This document shows positions 21,329 to 33,800 of a DNA stretch of 64,000 nt, piece by piece. The stretch covers positions 1,320,679-1,384,678 of the forward strand of contig MNCI01003573.1 of NCBI GenBank assembly GCA_015680685.1, written 5' to 3'. This DNA is from Gnetum montanum (lineage: Eukaryota; Streptophyta; Gnetopsida; Gnetales; Gnetaceae). Made by a program: the position numbers and the translations under genes. The notes beneath the pieces are model-generated. The model was not told where the DNA came from. It ran no database searches and worked only from the letters and a program-made list of their open reading frames with translations. How positions within the stretch are numbered: position 1 is the stretch's first letter; every line of letters begins with the position of its first letter.

Positions 21329-21544
21329 TCAAGTAAACAAAGAAATAGTAAAACATGAATGATGGTGTAAAACAAAAATAAGAAAAGTTGAAAGAATGTG
21401 TAAAACAAAAAATGTGTAAAACAAAAATTCAAAAAGAACTGAGGGCCTAGAATGGTTAGCATAGGTGGCCATCTCTCCCATGACTAAGTTGGAAGGAGGA
21501 GATTTGAAATAGTGAGCAGGGTTATCCATCAAGAGTGGTAGCAT
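21329..21544 (-). CDS. 71-codon ORF immediately after integrase
   Basis: It starts MLPLLMDNPAHYFKSPPSNL and lies just after the integrase stop at 21567. E5 has the counterpart at 49473-49661 (62 codons). The first 40 residues or so are well conserved between the copies, then the tails diverge by indels in a T-rich, Phe-rich segment. It could be the start of a lost env-like ORF or untranslated leader. Function unknown. Confidence 0.3.
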   Translation of the reverse strand: MLPLLMDNPAHYFKSPPSNLVMGEMATYANHSRPSVLFEFLFYTFFVLHILSTFLIFVLHHHSCFTISLFT

Positions 21545-21566
21545 GTGTACTGCATGTTCTAATCTC

Positions 21567-22730
21567 CTAGAAAGGTTTGGGTTGTTGCACGTTGACCAAA
21601 AGTTTCTTATTCAGGCTCTCAGGTTTGTATATTGTAATGGCCCTTAAAGGAAAAGTTGCATAAATAATATATGGTCCTTTCCACAGTGTTTGAAATTTAG
21701 TATGTTGTGACACATGTGTGGGATTGTAGTAGAGAACCTTATCTCTTGGCTGATATTTAACTTTCCTAATTATTAGGTCATGATGTTGTTTATTGAAGGC
21801 CTTGTGCAATTTGTTAGATGACAAGGTAGCTAATTGGTTTTCATCTAGCAAGTTAAGGGTTACTAACAATTGTTTCTGTGCTAGATCAATGTCAAGGTTG
21901 AGGTCACATGCTGTGGATAGTGTACAAAGCTCAATTTGAATGGGAAGCATTGGTAATTTACCATACACTAACTCATAGGGAGAGTAGCCTGTAGGGGGTT
22001 TCTATGTGGAGCAGTATACCCAAAGAGCATTGTTCAGTTTAGTGCTCTAGTCTCACCTAAACTTGCTAATAGCTCTTGTCAATATCTTTGTAATCTCTCT
22101 ATTGGTGGCTTTTTCTTGACCATTTTCTTGGGGGTGGTATGGTGTAGTCAATTGATGCTCAACCCCTAAGAATTGCATTAATTTCTAGAATGTTGCACCT
22201 GTGAAGTGTGTATAATTGTCTTAAATAAGTTCACGCAGCACACCAAAGCTATTTATGATTTGTTGTTGAATAAATTGTGTAGCTATAGATCATGTACAAT
22301 ATTTAATAGTAGCTACTTTGGTCCATTTTGTTAGGTAATCAACAGCAACAATAATATAAGCTTTTCCATTGGACATTGGTGTAACTGGCCCCATAAAATC
22401 AATTCCCCAAATGTTGAAGGGTTTTAATGGTTGAATCCATTGTTGAGGATCCTCCATTCTAGCAATCATTCCCCCATCATGTTGACAGTGCTCACAAGAT
22501 TGGATGAAATGATGGGTGTCCCAAAATAATGTAGGCTAATAATATCTTGCAAGCATGATCTTGATGGCCATTTGTCTCCCAGCGTAATGACTGCCACAAG
22601 GACCCTCATGATCATCTTAGAGAACTCATAGTTTATCTATATCAGGAACACACCATCAAACCAAGCCATCGGGAAAAACTTTGTAAAGTTGCCCATTGAT
22701 CTCCATAAAGTACTTGGCTCAGTGAAGAAA
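21567..22730 (-). pseudogene. E3 integrase
   Basis: Integrase, which inserts the cDNA copy. The zinc-binding H-H-C-C region is near 22600-22470 (including CQHDGGMIARM). The catalytic core follows with a GIDFMGPVTPMSN first-Asp motif (about 22405-22370), a degraded second Asp in DNYTHFTG (about 22225), and HPQENGQEKATNREI around the catalytic Glu (about 22110-22070). The last 133 codons (21968-21567) are open: YGKLPMLPIQIEL, then KVKYQPRDKVLYYNP and LWKGPYIIYATFPLRAI, the usual C-terminal DNA-binding domain. The protein ends at KLLVNVQQPKPF with no chromodomain. Several stops lie upstream of the open part. Confidence 0.85.
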
Positions 22731-22733
22731 CTA

Positions 22734-23405
22734 TTATTTCTTCTTAAGGTTTAACTCTTGTGGTGTTTGTTGTGTGAGGAGATACGTAAGAATGCTACTG
22801 TACCAATTTTTCTCTATGGGTGATTGATTATTCACTACACTAGTAAAAAGGAATTCATTATGAAAATTATAAGATATTGGATGCTCATCCTCTTTGTTGT
22901 TCCATCGCAACCAGGATAAATGATCAGCAACTACATTCTCGGTGCCCTTGCGATCGATCATCATTAAATCAAACTCTTGTAAGATTACAAGCCATTGTAT
23001 GATATGAGGGCTTACCATTGGCTTATTCATGAAGAACTAGGTTGCACTATGATATGTATGTATAAATACTTTATATTTCAATACATAGTTTCTAAACTTT
23101 TCTAGTGCAAACACTACAACCATTAATTCTTTCTCTGTAGTAGTGTATTTAAGTTGGGCACTAGCGATACTTCTACTTGCATAGTGGATGTAATAAGGAC
23201 ACTTCTTCTCATCTAACTATGTAAGTACGGCTCTTAAAGCATAGTTGGACACATCAGTCATGATATGAAATGGTTTGGACCAATTAGGAGCTTGTAGAAT
23301 GGGTGTTTCTACTAGCTTCTATTTCAAAGTTTGGAAAGCTAATTCGCATTCCCTAGTCCACTCGAAAGGTATATCCTTTTTCGTTAATTCCACCAATGGT
23401 TTGGA
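22734..23405 (-). pseudogene. E3 RNase H region
   Basis: RNase H removes RNA from the RNA-DNA hybrid during copying. The open end (23030-22734) includes HIIQWLVILQEFDLMMIDRKG followed by ENVVADHLSWL, the family's K-G-x-N-x-V-A-D-x-L-S-R signature. The upstream part (to about 23405) is interrupted by stops, including at the positions read as TAG. It is joined to RT on the 5' side and to integrase on the 3' side. Confidence 0.8.
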
Positions 23406-24140
23406 AACCTTTAAAAGGTTCTCAATAAATCTCCTATAGTATCTAGTATGTCCAAGGAATGACCAAATATCTTTGACAATTTCTAGTTGGTAGGTAATTC
23501 CTTGGATAATTTTGATTTTCTTGGGGTCTACCTCTATCCCTATGTGCGATATTTTTTGCCCTAGTACTACGCATTCTTGGACCATCAAATGGATTTTTTG
23601 CCAATTAAGCCTCAAATTGGTTTCTACACATATTTTTAACACCTGCTCCAACCGGCCCAAGGCTTGATCAAAGTTTGCTCCATAACTGGAGAAGTCGTCC
23701 ATAAAGACCTCCATGCCATTCCCTATCTGCTGTTGGAATATGCTTAGAACTAGTCATTGAAATGTTGCAGGGGCATTACACAAGCTAAATGACATCTGTT
23801 TGTATGCAAACGTTTCCCAAGGACTAGTGAATGTAGTCTTTACTTGGTCTTCTGGGGCTATTTGTATTTTGTTATATTCACTATATCCATCCAGAAAACT
23901 GTAATGGCGATGCGTTGCAATGGTGTCTAAGACTTGCTCAAAAAATGGCAATGGAAAGTGATCTTTGAATGTTGCCATATTTAGTAGCCTAAAATCTATG
24001 CACACCCTCCATTTTCCTTCCTTTTTAGGAACAATAACTAAGAGGCTAACCCATTTGCTATCAGCAATGGGGTATATAAACCCAGCCTTGAGAAGTTGTT
24101 CGATTTTTTCCTTAACTACTTGCTTCAGCTTAGGGTTCAA
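23319..24140 (-). pseudogene. E3 reverse transcriptase
   Basis: Two open pieces cover the RT. The first (24140-23754) holds GFIYPIADSKWVS, RVCIDFRLLN, FLDGYSEYNKI and PWETFAYKQMSFSLCNAPATFQ. The second (23714-23319) begins MEVFMDDFSSYG, the Y/F-x-D-D catalytic box, and goes on through HLMVQECVVLGQKIS to WSFLGHTRYYRRFIEN. The order is that of Ty3/gypsy RT. A short frame break lies between the two pieces. Upstream (24524-24288) is the protease-RT linker, KPTKGLTCAYIDSID... to KLVIINAKFSPQ. Confidence 0.9.
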
Positions 24141-24540
24141 TCACCTCTGCAGTTGTCTTCGAGGCTTCATGGAGGGGTCAGTTTAAATTTTATGTTGGCA
24201 TATCCTAGGATCTATTCCAGTTAATTTGGGATATGACTAAGCAAAGGCTTCTGACCATTTATTTATTACCTTCAGTAGTTCTTCTTTCTATTGAGGAGAA
24301 AACTTAGCGTTGATAATTACTAGTTTTCCATTTTTAAGAAATGGATATTCTATACCAGTGGGAAATTGTTTCAGCTTGAGGGGCTCTTGCTTAAATTTTT
24401 CAGGGATTTCCAACTTCCCCCAATTGATATTCTCAAGGTTAAGACTTGGAAGTTGGTGGTGGGCTTTCTCTAATGCATCTATACTATCGATGTAAGCACA
24501 AGTCAAACCCTTAGTTGGTTTCATGCATATGAGTGAAATA

Positions 24541-25141
24541 CTTTCTTGATTAGCTATTATTCATTGGGTGTCTTCCTATCATGTGGCTACTGCATATAGG
24601 CATCTTTATATGTTAATCACTTATGCACACTGATTGCATGCAAGTAATGCTAAACTTTGCACAAACCATGACCTTTACATACAATTACACCTTGTGTCAC
24701 TATATGTGATGCATGGAACTTTCTTCTTCTTGATCTTTTTGAATGTATTTTTCTTTGATATTTCTAGGGAAAGATCATGGATTCCTAGGCATGTGTTGAT
24801 GATGCTTAGCCATGCTCTTTCCATTCTGATTGGGAAGTCCCCCTTACTATTGTTTACCTAAATCACTAGGAATTCAACTAGGTATGAACACCCATAAATA
24901 GTGGTAACAATGTCTTCCACCAGTCCCAATGGGACAATGATGGACTAGTCAGCCAACTCTAGACAGATGTTGCTCTTTTTCAATGGAGGCAGGTCCAGGC
25001 CCTGTACATTTCTTGAGAAACTAAGTTAACACCAGAAACTGAATCCAAAAGAGCCTTGCACGGTGCATTTCCAGCAATTTGTATGTATATCAGAGGACTC
25101 CTAGGATCAAAGAATGTTTTGGGAAGGTGGCCAACTTTGAT
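24541..25141 (-). pseudogene. E3 protease region
   Basis: The aspartic protease that cleaves Gag-Pol. The active-site segment at about 25070-25035 reads APCKALLDSVSGVNLVSQ, where the catalytic D-S/T-G has become D-S-V. The E5 copy still reads ILDSGFGVNLIS. Stops and frame changes follow. This copy is catalytically dead on sequence grounds. Confidence 0.7.
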
Positions 25142-27678
25142 CTAATTGGTGATGGCATGTGTTAGCATGACCATATGTGTTGAGTGCAGTGATTGGGTTG
25201 AAGGGGGATTTGAAGTTTTGATTGATATTGAGGCATCTAAGGAATCATCCACTTGTGATAGCAAGGGCTTGGTTGGACTGTTGGTTCTAAAGAAAGGTAT
25301 TTTCTTCATGTGGTTGTTGGAACCAATAGTAGGTTGAGAGTTAATAGCCCTCGTGGTGTTACATTGCTGCGGTTGGGTAGAGATTTCACCTTGCGTTGTG
25401 GGAGTAGGTGGTAGTGGATCTATTGGTGGAAGAGATGTGATTAGATGAGAAGGATGATATGCTTGCATAATATTACCTCTAGAAGAGGGAGTCCCATAAT
25501 ACTCGTAGGCTTGGTAGTGAGGTTGAGGAGTGACATGACCAATAGATTCACATGGGGAGATTGGCTACTACACGTAATATCCATACGGGTTAGGTTGCTG
25601 ATAAGGATACTATTGCCTTGGTGGTGGCATTCCCCAAAATTGTGGGTGCTACCACTACTGATATTTCTCAATTAGTTGTGGTGGAGTTCCATTGGGATAA
25701 TATGTTAAGGGTTGGTGGAACTACTTTGGGTTACCTTGAGGATAAGGTAACCTTCAGGGTGTTTGCCTTTTGTTTAATCATGGGTTGAGTGCATACATCC
25801 TAGACTCCTACAGATGTGAGATTATAGGGCAACATCCCTTAGGATGATCATATTGACATATCTCACATCCACTATCATTGTCTATTTCCGAATCCACAAC
25901 CTCTTCAATGATGACAACTTTTCCTTTACCCTTGCTACATGCATGTTCAGCCTCTTTCTTTTTTCTTTTCTCACTACCTTGCTATCTAGACTCCTTTACT
26001 ATTTTAAGAACAGTTTGAAATCTATTATCTAGGGAATCCCACATTTGGTCTACCTTTGCTGAAACTTTTGATGTCATCTTTTGGATAGGCAAATTTTTCC
26101 TATTCACCATATCTTCAAGTGGTGACTCTTCTTTATCCTCACAAAATCTTACTCCCCTCTTCCAGAGGGAAGGATCTCGATTATACTCTTCCACACTTTC
26201 CCTCTTCCATAGCTCACCTTCTCCCTTAGCAACTTGCTCTAACAACCTTTGGATTTGATGGGACTCAAGCTCGGATAGTCTTCCTTGGGCATAAGTCCCA
26301 AGGGTTCTTCTTGTTTCATGCCTAAGCCCATCTACAAGATGGTGTAGTTGATCACTTTGTGAATAACCATGGATAGGACAACAATGTAACAGTGCATATT
26401 ATTAGCCCATGGTAGCATCCAAGGGTTCATGTCCTCCTTGTTTCCAACCTTGAATTTGCTTTCTCAGGTTGGACACTTGGGAGTATGTTTGGTACTTATC
26501 ATTGAATAATTATAACATAGTACTCCATCTATGAATAGATTCTAGTTCTAAGGATCGATACCAGCTTTCTACTCCTTTAACTAGTGCCCACAGGAACAAC
26601 TTAAGTTTTTTCCATTTGTTCTCTATGTTTTGTAAGGTACACACATCATGGAATTCTTGTAAATGATTCTAAGGATTAGCATTGTATCTCCCTTCAAATC
26701 GTGGGATATTGTTCATATCTAATCTTTTTATCCTTGAAATTCTAATAGCCTTAGTTATGTCTAACATACTTTGATTCGTCAATAGGGGTTCATCGTGATC
26801 ATCTTGTCCATGGCATCTATGATGCCTACATTGTTCTCTACTCTTCCTTCTTCTATGTTGTGACTCTCTAGAGTGCCCTCATTCCCTTTCCTGGCTATTT
26901 CGTCTATGACTTCCACTTTGCCTACCATTATCCCCATGGTCTTTTTCCTTATGACTACATCTAACTACTAAAGGAAATGGTGAAGGAGATGATGAAGGTG
27001 AAGAAGAAGGAGAATCTTTACCATGATGGTGTCTGTTACCTTCTCTTCTACAGTCTTGGCCTCGATTGCAATTGCGATCAGAATGTCCACCTTTACCATG
27101 AGTTTGTATCCCTTTTTTGGATTCTTTGTGCTCATGGGTATCAAAACCTAGGTTATGAATAGTGGAATAAAGGTTCTGATACACAACCCCTTGGCCAAAG
27201 CCAAGGCGAGGAACATCGTTGTGTGGCTGACTGGCTAAGGTAAGTTCACCACCCTCATTTTCGCTTAAGATATGTGGGGCATCTTGGGACCACTTACCCT
27301 TTAAAGACTTATGATGTCTCTCCTATTGCAAGTCACTTTGATGTTATGCCTCTATGGGATGGTATTCTCTCAAGTCATGATCTTGCACAACATATTCTAC
27401 ATGTAAGTGTGACATGCTAATTCGTGTGAGAGCATGAAGAAGCATGCTCGAGACTGAACGATCGGGAGGTAACACTATGTTACCTTCTAAGTCTCGCCAA
27501 CGTAGTTGTTCATCTTGATGGAGGATAAATGTAAAGTCTGGTATATACTCATCATGATGAATATATAGCACCCAAACTTGTTGAGGGCTGGCAGATCAAC
27601 GTCATGTGTATTACGCCACCAATTATTTCTTGTTTCAAACCTAGGCAGTGAGGCGCTTTCATACGAAGAAGGAGACAT
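25142..27678 (-). pseudogene. E3 gag
   Basis: Gag starts at 27678 (MSPSSYESASLPRFETRNN). A basic, His/Arg/Asp-rich low-complexity section follows (27184-26879, HSDRNCNRGQDCRREGN...). The gag core is at about 26731-26640, RLDMNNIPRFEGRYNANP then NHLQEFHDVCTL. A charged region comes next (26245-25982, KGEGELWKRESVEEYNRDP... to RFQTVLKIVKE), then a zinc-knuckle-like SGCEICQYDHPKGCCP (25870-25823; spacing C-x2-C-x3-H-x3-C), and last a Pro/Thr/Ser-rich tail (25671-25142). Frame shifts and stops separate these parts. The protein would form the particle and bind RNA. Confidence 0.8.
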
Positions 27679-27795
27679 ACTTGTTTATTTAGTGTGTAAT
27701 GTATTATTGTTTATTATTTTATCAACCAACCCTAAGGGTTCGTTCCAATGATGTGAATGATTTTCTATGTTCTAGTTAGCACACAAACAACTAAG

Positions 27796-27814
27796 TCCCC
27801 AGCAATGGCACCAA
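27796..27814 (-). other. E3 primer-binding site (tRNA-Asp type)
   Basis: On the - strand the 5' LTR end GCTCATCA is followed by TTGGTGCCATTGCTGGGGA. This equals the plant tRNA-Asp complement TGGCGCCGTTGCCGGGGA with C-to-T or G-to-A changes at its CpG sites. Confidence 0.8.
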
Positions 27815-28751
27815 TGATGAGCGACAAGGTACCCCTACCCTCAACCATATGAATACAAGCATTTCACGCATGATCTAGTCGAATTCCAAGGACTAAGTGC
27901 TTATGCACCCTTATGGAACAAGGATGGGTTGGTTGATTGTTGTCTTTCCAAGATTACCTATATTTCACGATTGTATGGTTAAGTAAGCTTGAGGAATATG
28001 ATTTTTATAGATTTTATGTTTTTATCTCCTATGCTAGTAGGGAAGGAGAGAGTTAACTAAGTGACTAATTTAACTTAACTACTCATTAACTAAGTTCTAA
28101 CTAATCCTAACACCAACATCCATTCCCACTTACCATACACATCCTGAACCATTGCAACACTACTAGGATTATCAAACGCTAATCGTTACTGGGTTACCAA
28201 GCGTTGCATGCTCGAAGTGGTCGTGCTTGTGTAATTTAACAATTTTATAAATTGATCAAAATGAATTGTTATGCTAATAATAGAAATATAAAGTGCATAA
28301 AATAAAATAAATACATAAGAAAATAAAATAAAAGAAATGCATAAGAAAACAAATCTCAAGTGCTACAAGGATGAATCAAAGAGCTTGTCTTTATTGCTAT
28401 ACACAAGGTGTGCACAGGTACATAATGCTTGAATAAAGATCCATCCACACTTAGACCTCCTACTATGGGCACTTGGAAAATACTCTAACTTTCAAACAGA
28501 CTACAAGAGTTTCGCTACTTAATTGCTAAAAGACTTCTTCCCAATTATGCCCCTAGGCATTGTATTTATAGGCTTGGGAGTAACTACTCTAATAATTAGA
28601 GTAACTGCTCTAATAATTAGAATAACTACTAAAGTAACCACTAGAGCAACCACTCTAATAATTAGAATAACTACTAGAGTAACCGCTAGAGTAACCACTC
28701 TAATAATTAGAGTAACTACTAGAGTAACCACTAGAGTAACCACTCTCATCA
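27815..28751 (-). repeat. E3 5' LTR
   Basis: 937 bp, homologous to 18526-19514 but 52 bp shorter, mostly because its U3 array (about 28575-28751) has fewer AGAGTAACC units. The TATA box is the reverse complement of TGTATTTATAGG at 28560-28571, and the AATAAA signal lies downstream in transcription sense. The open frames of about 79 codons on both strands at 28519-28762 are translations of the array, not genes. Confidence 0.9.
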
Positions 28752-28859
28752 TTTATGATTAGCCACCATGAAAGGTTATATGATTTATAAATCACCAATA
28801 ACACTCATTGACTTTGTTAGAAACAATAAACATTGTTACACATATAATGCTTGAAGGAA

Positions 28860-29815
28860 AGTATTATAATATAATTGTAATACAATGTACAATCATAGGT
28901 TTCATAATAATCCAAAGATGTTCATACTCACTTTGGAACAAGTCGTAATAGAAAAATGTAATATATTGTATAAACTATTATGACCATATTCATGGAACAC
29001 AAGCACCCAACATTAAATTATGAAGATGAAATGTAGAAAAAGTGAAGAATAAGAGATAAGAAATACATAATAAAAGGAAGATAGTATGAGTAATAAATGA
29101 TGAATCATAAAAGCATACACTCGATGAAGTAATACATAGAAGATAATTAGAATAAGAACCATGAGAAATCCAAGTTACATATTCTAAATATGAGATGCAA
29201 TCAGTAGCAAGAAGTGTACAAGAATAAGAGGAGTCATTAAAATTCATAGATTCCTAATGACCATTGGAGAAACTAAAAGGTTATCAAGTAATTTGTAAGA
29301 GATAGAAATAAAGAAGGATCTAGTTTCCTAAATAGGACAAGAAGATCCAAAGGTAAGTGATCCATAATCTGGTCTAGTTTTCTAAAGAGGAAGAAAAGAC
29401 CATCTAGAAGGCTATAATGGAATCATATAAGATGACTATGAAGAAGGAATAGAGTACAATTGAGGTAGTAATCCACAATAGGTTAAGTAGTGGATCTCTG
29501 AGGAACCCAAGAAGGCATAGCTAATGTAAGACTAACCAACTATGAAATTTTCCATGAAACTTATCATGAGAAATAGGTAAAGGCAGGAATCATAAGGATG
29601 TATCCATGAAGAATACAAAAGAGATGTTATGAAGAAGAGATTTGTAACAAAATAAAAAGATATTAAGAATTATTATAGAATGTAAAAAATACTATTCTAA
29701 GAGATATATTGATGAATTACTTAGTAAATAAGTTATGTGTTAATTTTTATCATAACTAAAATAATTCTAATATGATTATATTTGTCTTAGAGACAAACAC
29801 ATGAAATTTAAGAGA
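28860..29815 (+). mobile_element. Copia-like LTR, copy B (probably solo)
   Basis: Collinear with 3670-4612 throughout, for example TATGACCATATTCATGGAACACAAG near 28980 and CACATGAAATTTAA at the end. Unlike copy A it is not followed by a TGGTATCA primer site but by unrelated sequence from about 29815, so it is probably a solo LTR or a truncated copy. No target duplication could be fixed because the left edge is unclear. Confidence 0.5.
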
Positions 29816-29939
29816 GATAAATATGCATGTTAAAGGATAATCTATTTGTTGGAGAAATTCTAATCAATATAAGTGGAATGATGCTTATGTAGAGTTGGAT
29901 CTAGGTGTTAAGCATGCTATGAAGGAATCATGATGAAAG

Positions 29940-30290
29940 GATATCATGATTCAAAAATGAACAATTTTTATGTGAAAGTGTCTGTATGAAGAATTACCTA
30001 TGAATGTTCTTTTGCATCATAATGATTTGATTCTAAATAAGCTTTGTATAAGATGTATAGAATAATTTGAGACTAATAATCATTATTTATTTCAAATTTC
30101 TACTATCCAATAATTTTAAAAGGATCATGTACATATGGCTATCACACATTTGAACTACATGTCCATTCATGATGTTATTTCTCAAACTTCTCAAAATCAA
30201 GAAAAATGAAAGTGATTTAAACATAAACCTCTTATTTTCTTTGATCTTCATGTCTTATAGTATTTTGGAAATTGGTAGAAGGGAGGTTTT
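29940..30290 (+). pseudogene. LINE 3' ORF tail (zf-RVT-like) relic
   Basis: A + strand frame with stops reads YEELPMNVLLHHNDLILNKL then CIRCIE and NNHYLFQ, matching the pattern of the zf-RVT region at the end of plant LINE ORF2 (LP-x2-V-x-LH, then C-x2-C, then H-x-LF). It is a short, dead fragment. The RT itself is not present next to it. Confidence 0.5.
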
Positions 30291-30299
30291 TATTCTATT

Positions 30300-30829
30300 T
30301 GGAATGTACCATTATTTTTGGAATTCATAGATTTATTAGTTTTTGATTAATGAGTAGTAATCATTACAAAAATTACTATATTTTGTAAAATTACTACATA
30401 CTTAAAATTGGTAATCATTAATATAATAGTATACATGTTATGATATCTACAATTGTACAATATACATTTATATTAAATAGTAATTAATTTCATTTTAACT
30501 TAAGGTATGTACTTATATATGTTGAGGTACATATTAGTAGAAACTAAAATAGAGTTAATCTAATCATTATAGAAAAATAGTCATATTGCTTCAACATAAA
30601 GAATACATAAAGAAATCTTATTAGAGTTGCATTTTATTTTCAAATAAAAGAGAATGAATGATATTTTTTAATTTGATAATCTAAAATTTTATCCATAGCC
30701 TATGTAGTATCATTTATGTTCTACCATAGCATGTCCTAAATTGTCAACGTTTCTTTCATATTCAATTTCATGTTTATTTCACTTTCTAGTTTGCTTATCC
30801 ATGCATAAACTACTAAGCTAGGTTACACT
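30300..30829. other. AT-rich spacer, no feature seen
   Basis: Very AT-rich sequence with no recognised coding, repeat or RNA signal. Confidence 0.4.
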
Positions 30830-33800
30830 ATTCTAACCTCACTATCCTTTAGATTATATTTCCATTCACAATCCATCCATTTCTTCTTTAATCTTGATTT
30901 TGGTACAAACTAGTCTATTGTTATATCTTTTATAAAGTCTTCTCTTGATTCAATATTTTTTAGTCTACTCACCCATACAATATCTGCTTTATTTACATCT
31001 CTTGGCCTAGTCAAAAGCATCATTCCATTTTTGATATCAGAAAATGAATTAAATAAAATCTTTGGCTTCTTATTCCTTAACCCAACGTATGCAACTTTTT
31101 TTCCTTTACTTGAGATCCATCAATGTCTAATCCTTGATCCATAATATCTTCTTGAAGAGTTATTGGTTAAAAAGGTTATCTAATAGCATCCCCACATAAT
31201 ATCATTTTATAAAAAGCATCTAAAGTTTCTAAATTTTTTCTAGTCATTTGTTTTTTTCCATCCATTCTAGGTTATCATTTTCTTGAAGGCCTTCCATTAA
31301 CTCATCTCATACATTTATGTGTGATTTAATGCAATATGTAATCATTGTTATATACTCTATTTGTTCAAATGCAATGTCTACAATTCTTTTTTTGCCTCTA
31401 GGAAGACTTGGATATATTTTAATAGTTTTCCATAGCTTGAATGGTTCAAAACAATTTTTTTCTCTAATATTTCTTTTTCATATCATTACAGGAGTGCTCT
31501 TTTCTAGGTAGAATTTGATATAATGAATATGTTATGTTCATCAAAGTTTCTTTACTTTATTTGATATGTATCCTTCTAGGAATTTCATGAAGTCATATAG
31601 CATATCAATATAATATGGAGTATAGTTCCTTCCACTATCTTCATCTATAGCATGATACATATCCATAAGGTTTGGTAGAGTAATTATGTCATTTTTTCTC
31701 ATATCCATTGATGTTCTTTTGCATCTTCCATCAATATCCTCATGTGTATGCCCCACCAAAAGAAAGCTTAACTCTATAACCTTAAAAATTCCTCTTGCTA
31801 TAAGCAATGAAAAATAAATAAAAAAATATTTATTCTTATTATCTCCTCTATAGTTATCCATTTGCAAAAAAAATTGATGAACCATGATTTGTTAGGCTCT
31901 AATATCAAACCTGTGATATCAAATCCATGATATCGGGTATGCAATATTATGACCTAAATAACGATATCGAATACACAATATTGTGAGTCCTATGTGAGCC
32001 TATAAATAAACATTTGGATGCACAGGAAAAAGGGAGCTAGTTAGTCATGTAGAAGTAGAGTCTTTTTGTTCATTTTTAGTTCATTTCAATTCTTTCCCCT
32101 AGTGCATGCCCACAATGTGATGATTGTAATTGTATGAAACCTTTATTTGAGTGTGACGTACTTGGACATGCACATGACTAGCAATAAAGATCGAGATTAC
32201 TTCATCATTGTAGCATTCAATTAGTTTCAACTGCTTAATTGTTATTGTTATTTATTGCTTTCTTAATTAATATTTCTCTACCTCCATTTACTATCCTTGT
32301 TATTAGATACATAATGAGTATGACCTAATCATGAGCATTTAAGTGTGACTACTTGGTATCCCAGTAGTGTATCTAGGAGTGCTTAAGTAACATGCGCTTG
32401 GTAATCCCAGAAGTAGTACATGAGGTCCAAGATGTGTACAGATGATTAAGGATGGATGCTCATCTCACTTAGGCTAGCTTAGATTCTCTTCTCCCATTCC
32501 CTTTTAGCTTAAACAAGGTTATTTCCATTGTCTCTAGGAGTAGCACTAGTATAGGACCACATCATACACCTCACCTTGGACTAAACCATATGTGACAAAG
32601 AAAATACTAGTCCATCTGTGGAGTTCGACCGGATCATGCATGAACACTTGTATTTAGATGGTTGAGTGTAGGGGTACCTAGCCACTCATCACAAATTATA
32701 GATGGTGATGATTTAAAATCAAAGCTTAGATTAACTTATTTTGAATAAATTAATTAATTCTATTCTCCATGGATTATTTCAAAATGATTGAGTAGTGCCT
32801 CTATAAGTAAGCATATTTTGGGATTACATTGTTTCCTTAGGATATCATGATACCTATCAACAAGATCATCCTCAAAATCTCTCAAGCATTTTGATAGAGA
32901 AGTTATGGTTAATTGTGAATCCAACTATGGATAACATGAAGTAAAATGCCCAAAACCTTCATATCCATGTCCTTTTACAAGAATTTCCTATCAGGGATAT
33001 TTGAAACCTCTACTTCTTGAGAGCATTTTTAGGTAAGATTAATAGTTTAGAAAATGATGTGTTTGGCTTATTCGTTCAATCATGAATGATGCTTACATAG
33101 TTATGAGGTTGCCTTGTTGTTATATCCCTATGAATGTAGTATTTGTTCCTACATATAGTTACATAATTATAATGATTTTGAAGCTTTCTTTGATTTCTAT
33201 CTCTTTTCAAAGGATTTGTTATGAATTTATTTATTTTGTTTAATGTATGCAAAGTTCTAAAAATTTTGAAATCATGCTTTCTACTAAAAGTTATACTTCC
33301 AAAGTATTTATTGAAAATTGTTGATAACTAAATTTTGCTAACTAATGACAATTCTGGATTAGCTAACTCAGGATTGATGTAATTTTTTAGTAAAATGCAT
33401 TAAACCATAGTCATAGGAAATGATTTAATTAGTTTATATATTTCATTCCTTATAAATTATCTATATTTTGATGGTGACTAGTTAGCCATATCATCAACCA
33501 CTCTCTTAAGAATTAATATTACTATAATCTTGCTTGATCTTGGCTTTACCTTTCCTATGTTTCCATGATTAAAGAATACATGTCCATCCTTGAAATTACA
33601 TAAATGATTATAGAATGTACTAAATGAAATACCATGAATTGTATGCTAAGCCTTCTTAGAAATCTCAATACCATTATATTTCATTATCTTTAATATACAA
33701 CTTCCATTCTTGATCAGATGATTTGATTCAAATTAATGCATAATGTATGCTTTTCTTTCATTACCACTCATTGTGGATATCATTTGCCAAGTCATCCTAA

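Larger units (their letters stand above)
18526..28751 (-). mobile_element. E3: full-length decayed Ty3/gypsy element (Athila-like)
   Basis: A 10.2-kb unit on the - strand: 5' LTR 27815-28751, primer site 27796-27814, gag, protease, RT, RNase H, integrase, two short ORFs, about 1.5 kb of 3' untranslated sequence, purine tract (GTGGAGGTA) and 3' LTR 18526-19514. The flanking 5-mers are TTTAC (18521-18525) and TTTAT (28752-28756), a target duplication with one change. Integrase ends soon after its C-terminal domain with no chromodomain. Together with the tRNA-Asp-type primer site and the FMDD RT motif, this favours a non-chromovirus, Athila-like lineage. gag and pol are broken by many stops, and the two LTRs differ by very roughly one base in ten over the stretch I aligned by eye, so the element is old and inactive. 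Confidence 0.9.

Noticed and set aside
28752-28760. Looking for a host gene joined across E3
   Set aside because: Removing E3 joins two sequences with no recognisable continuing reading frame.
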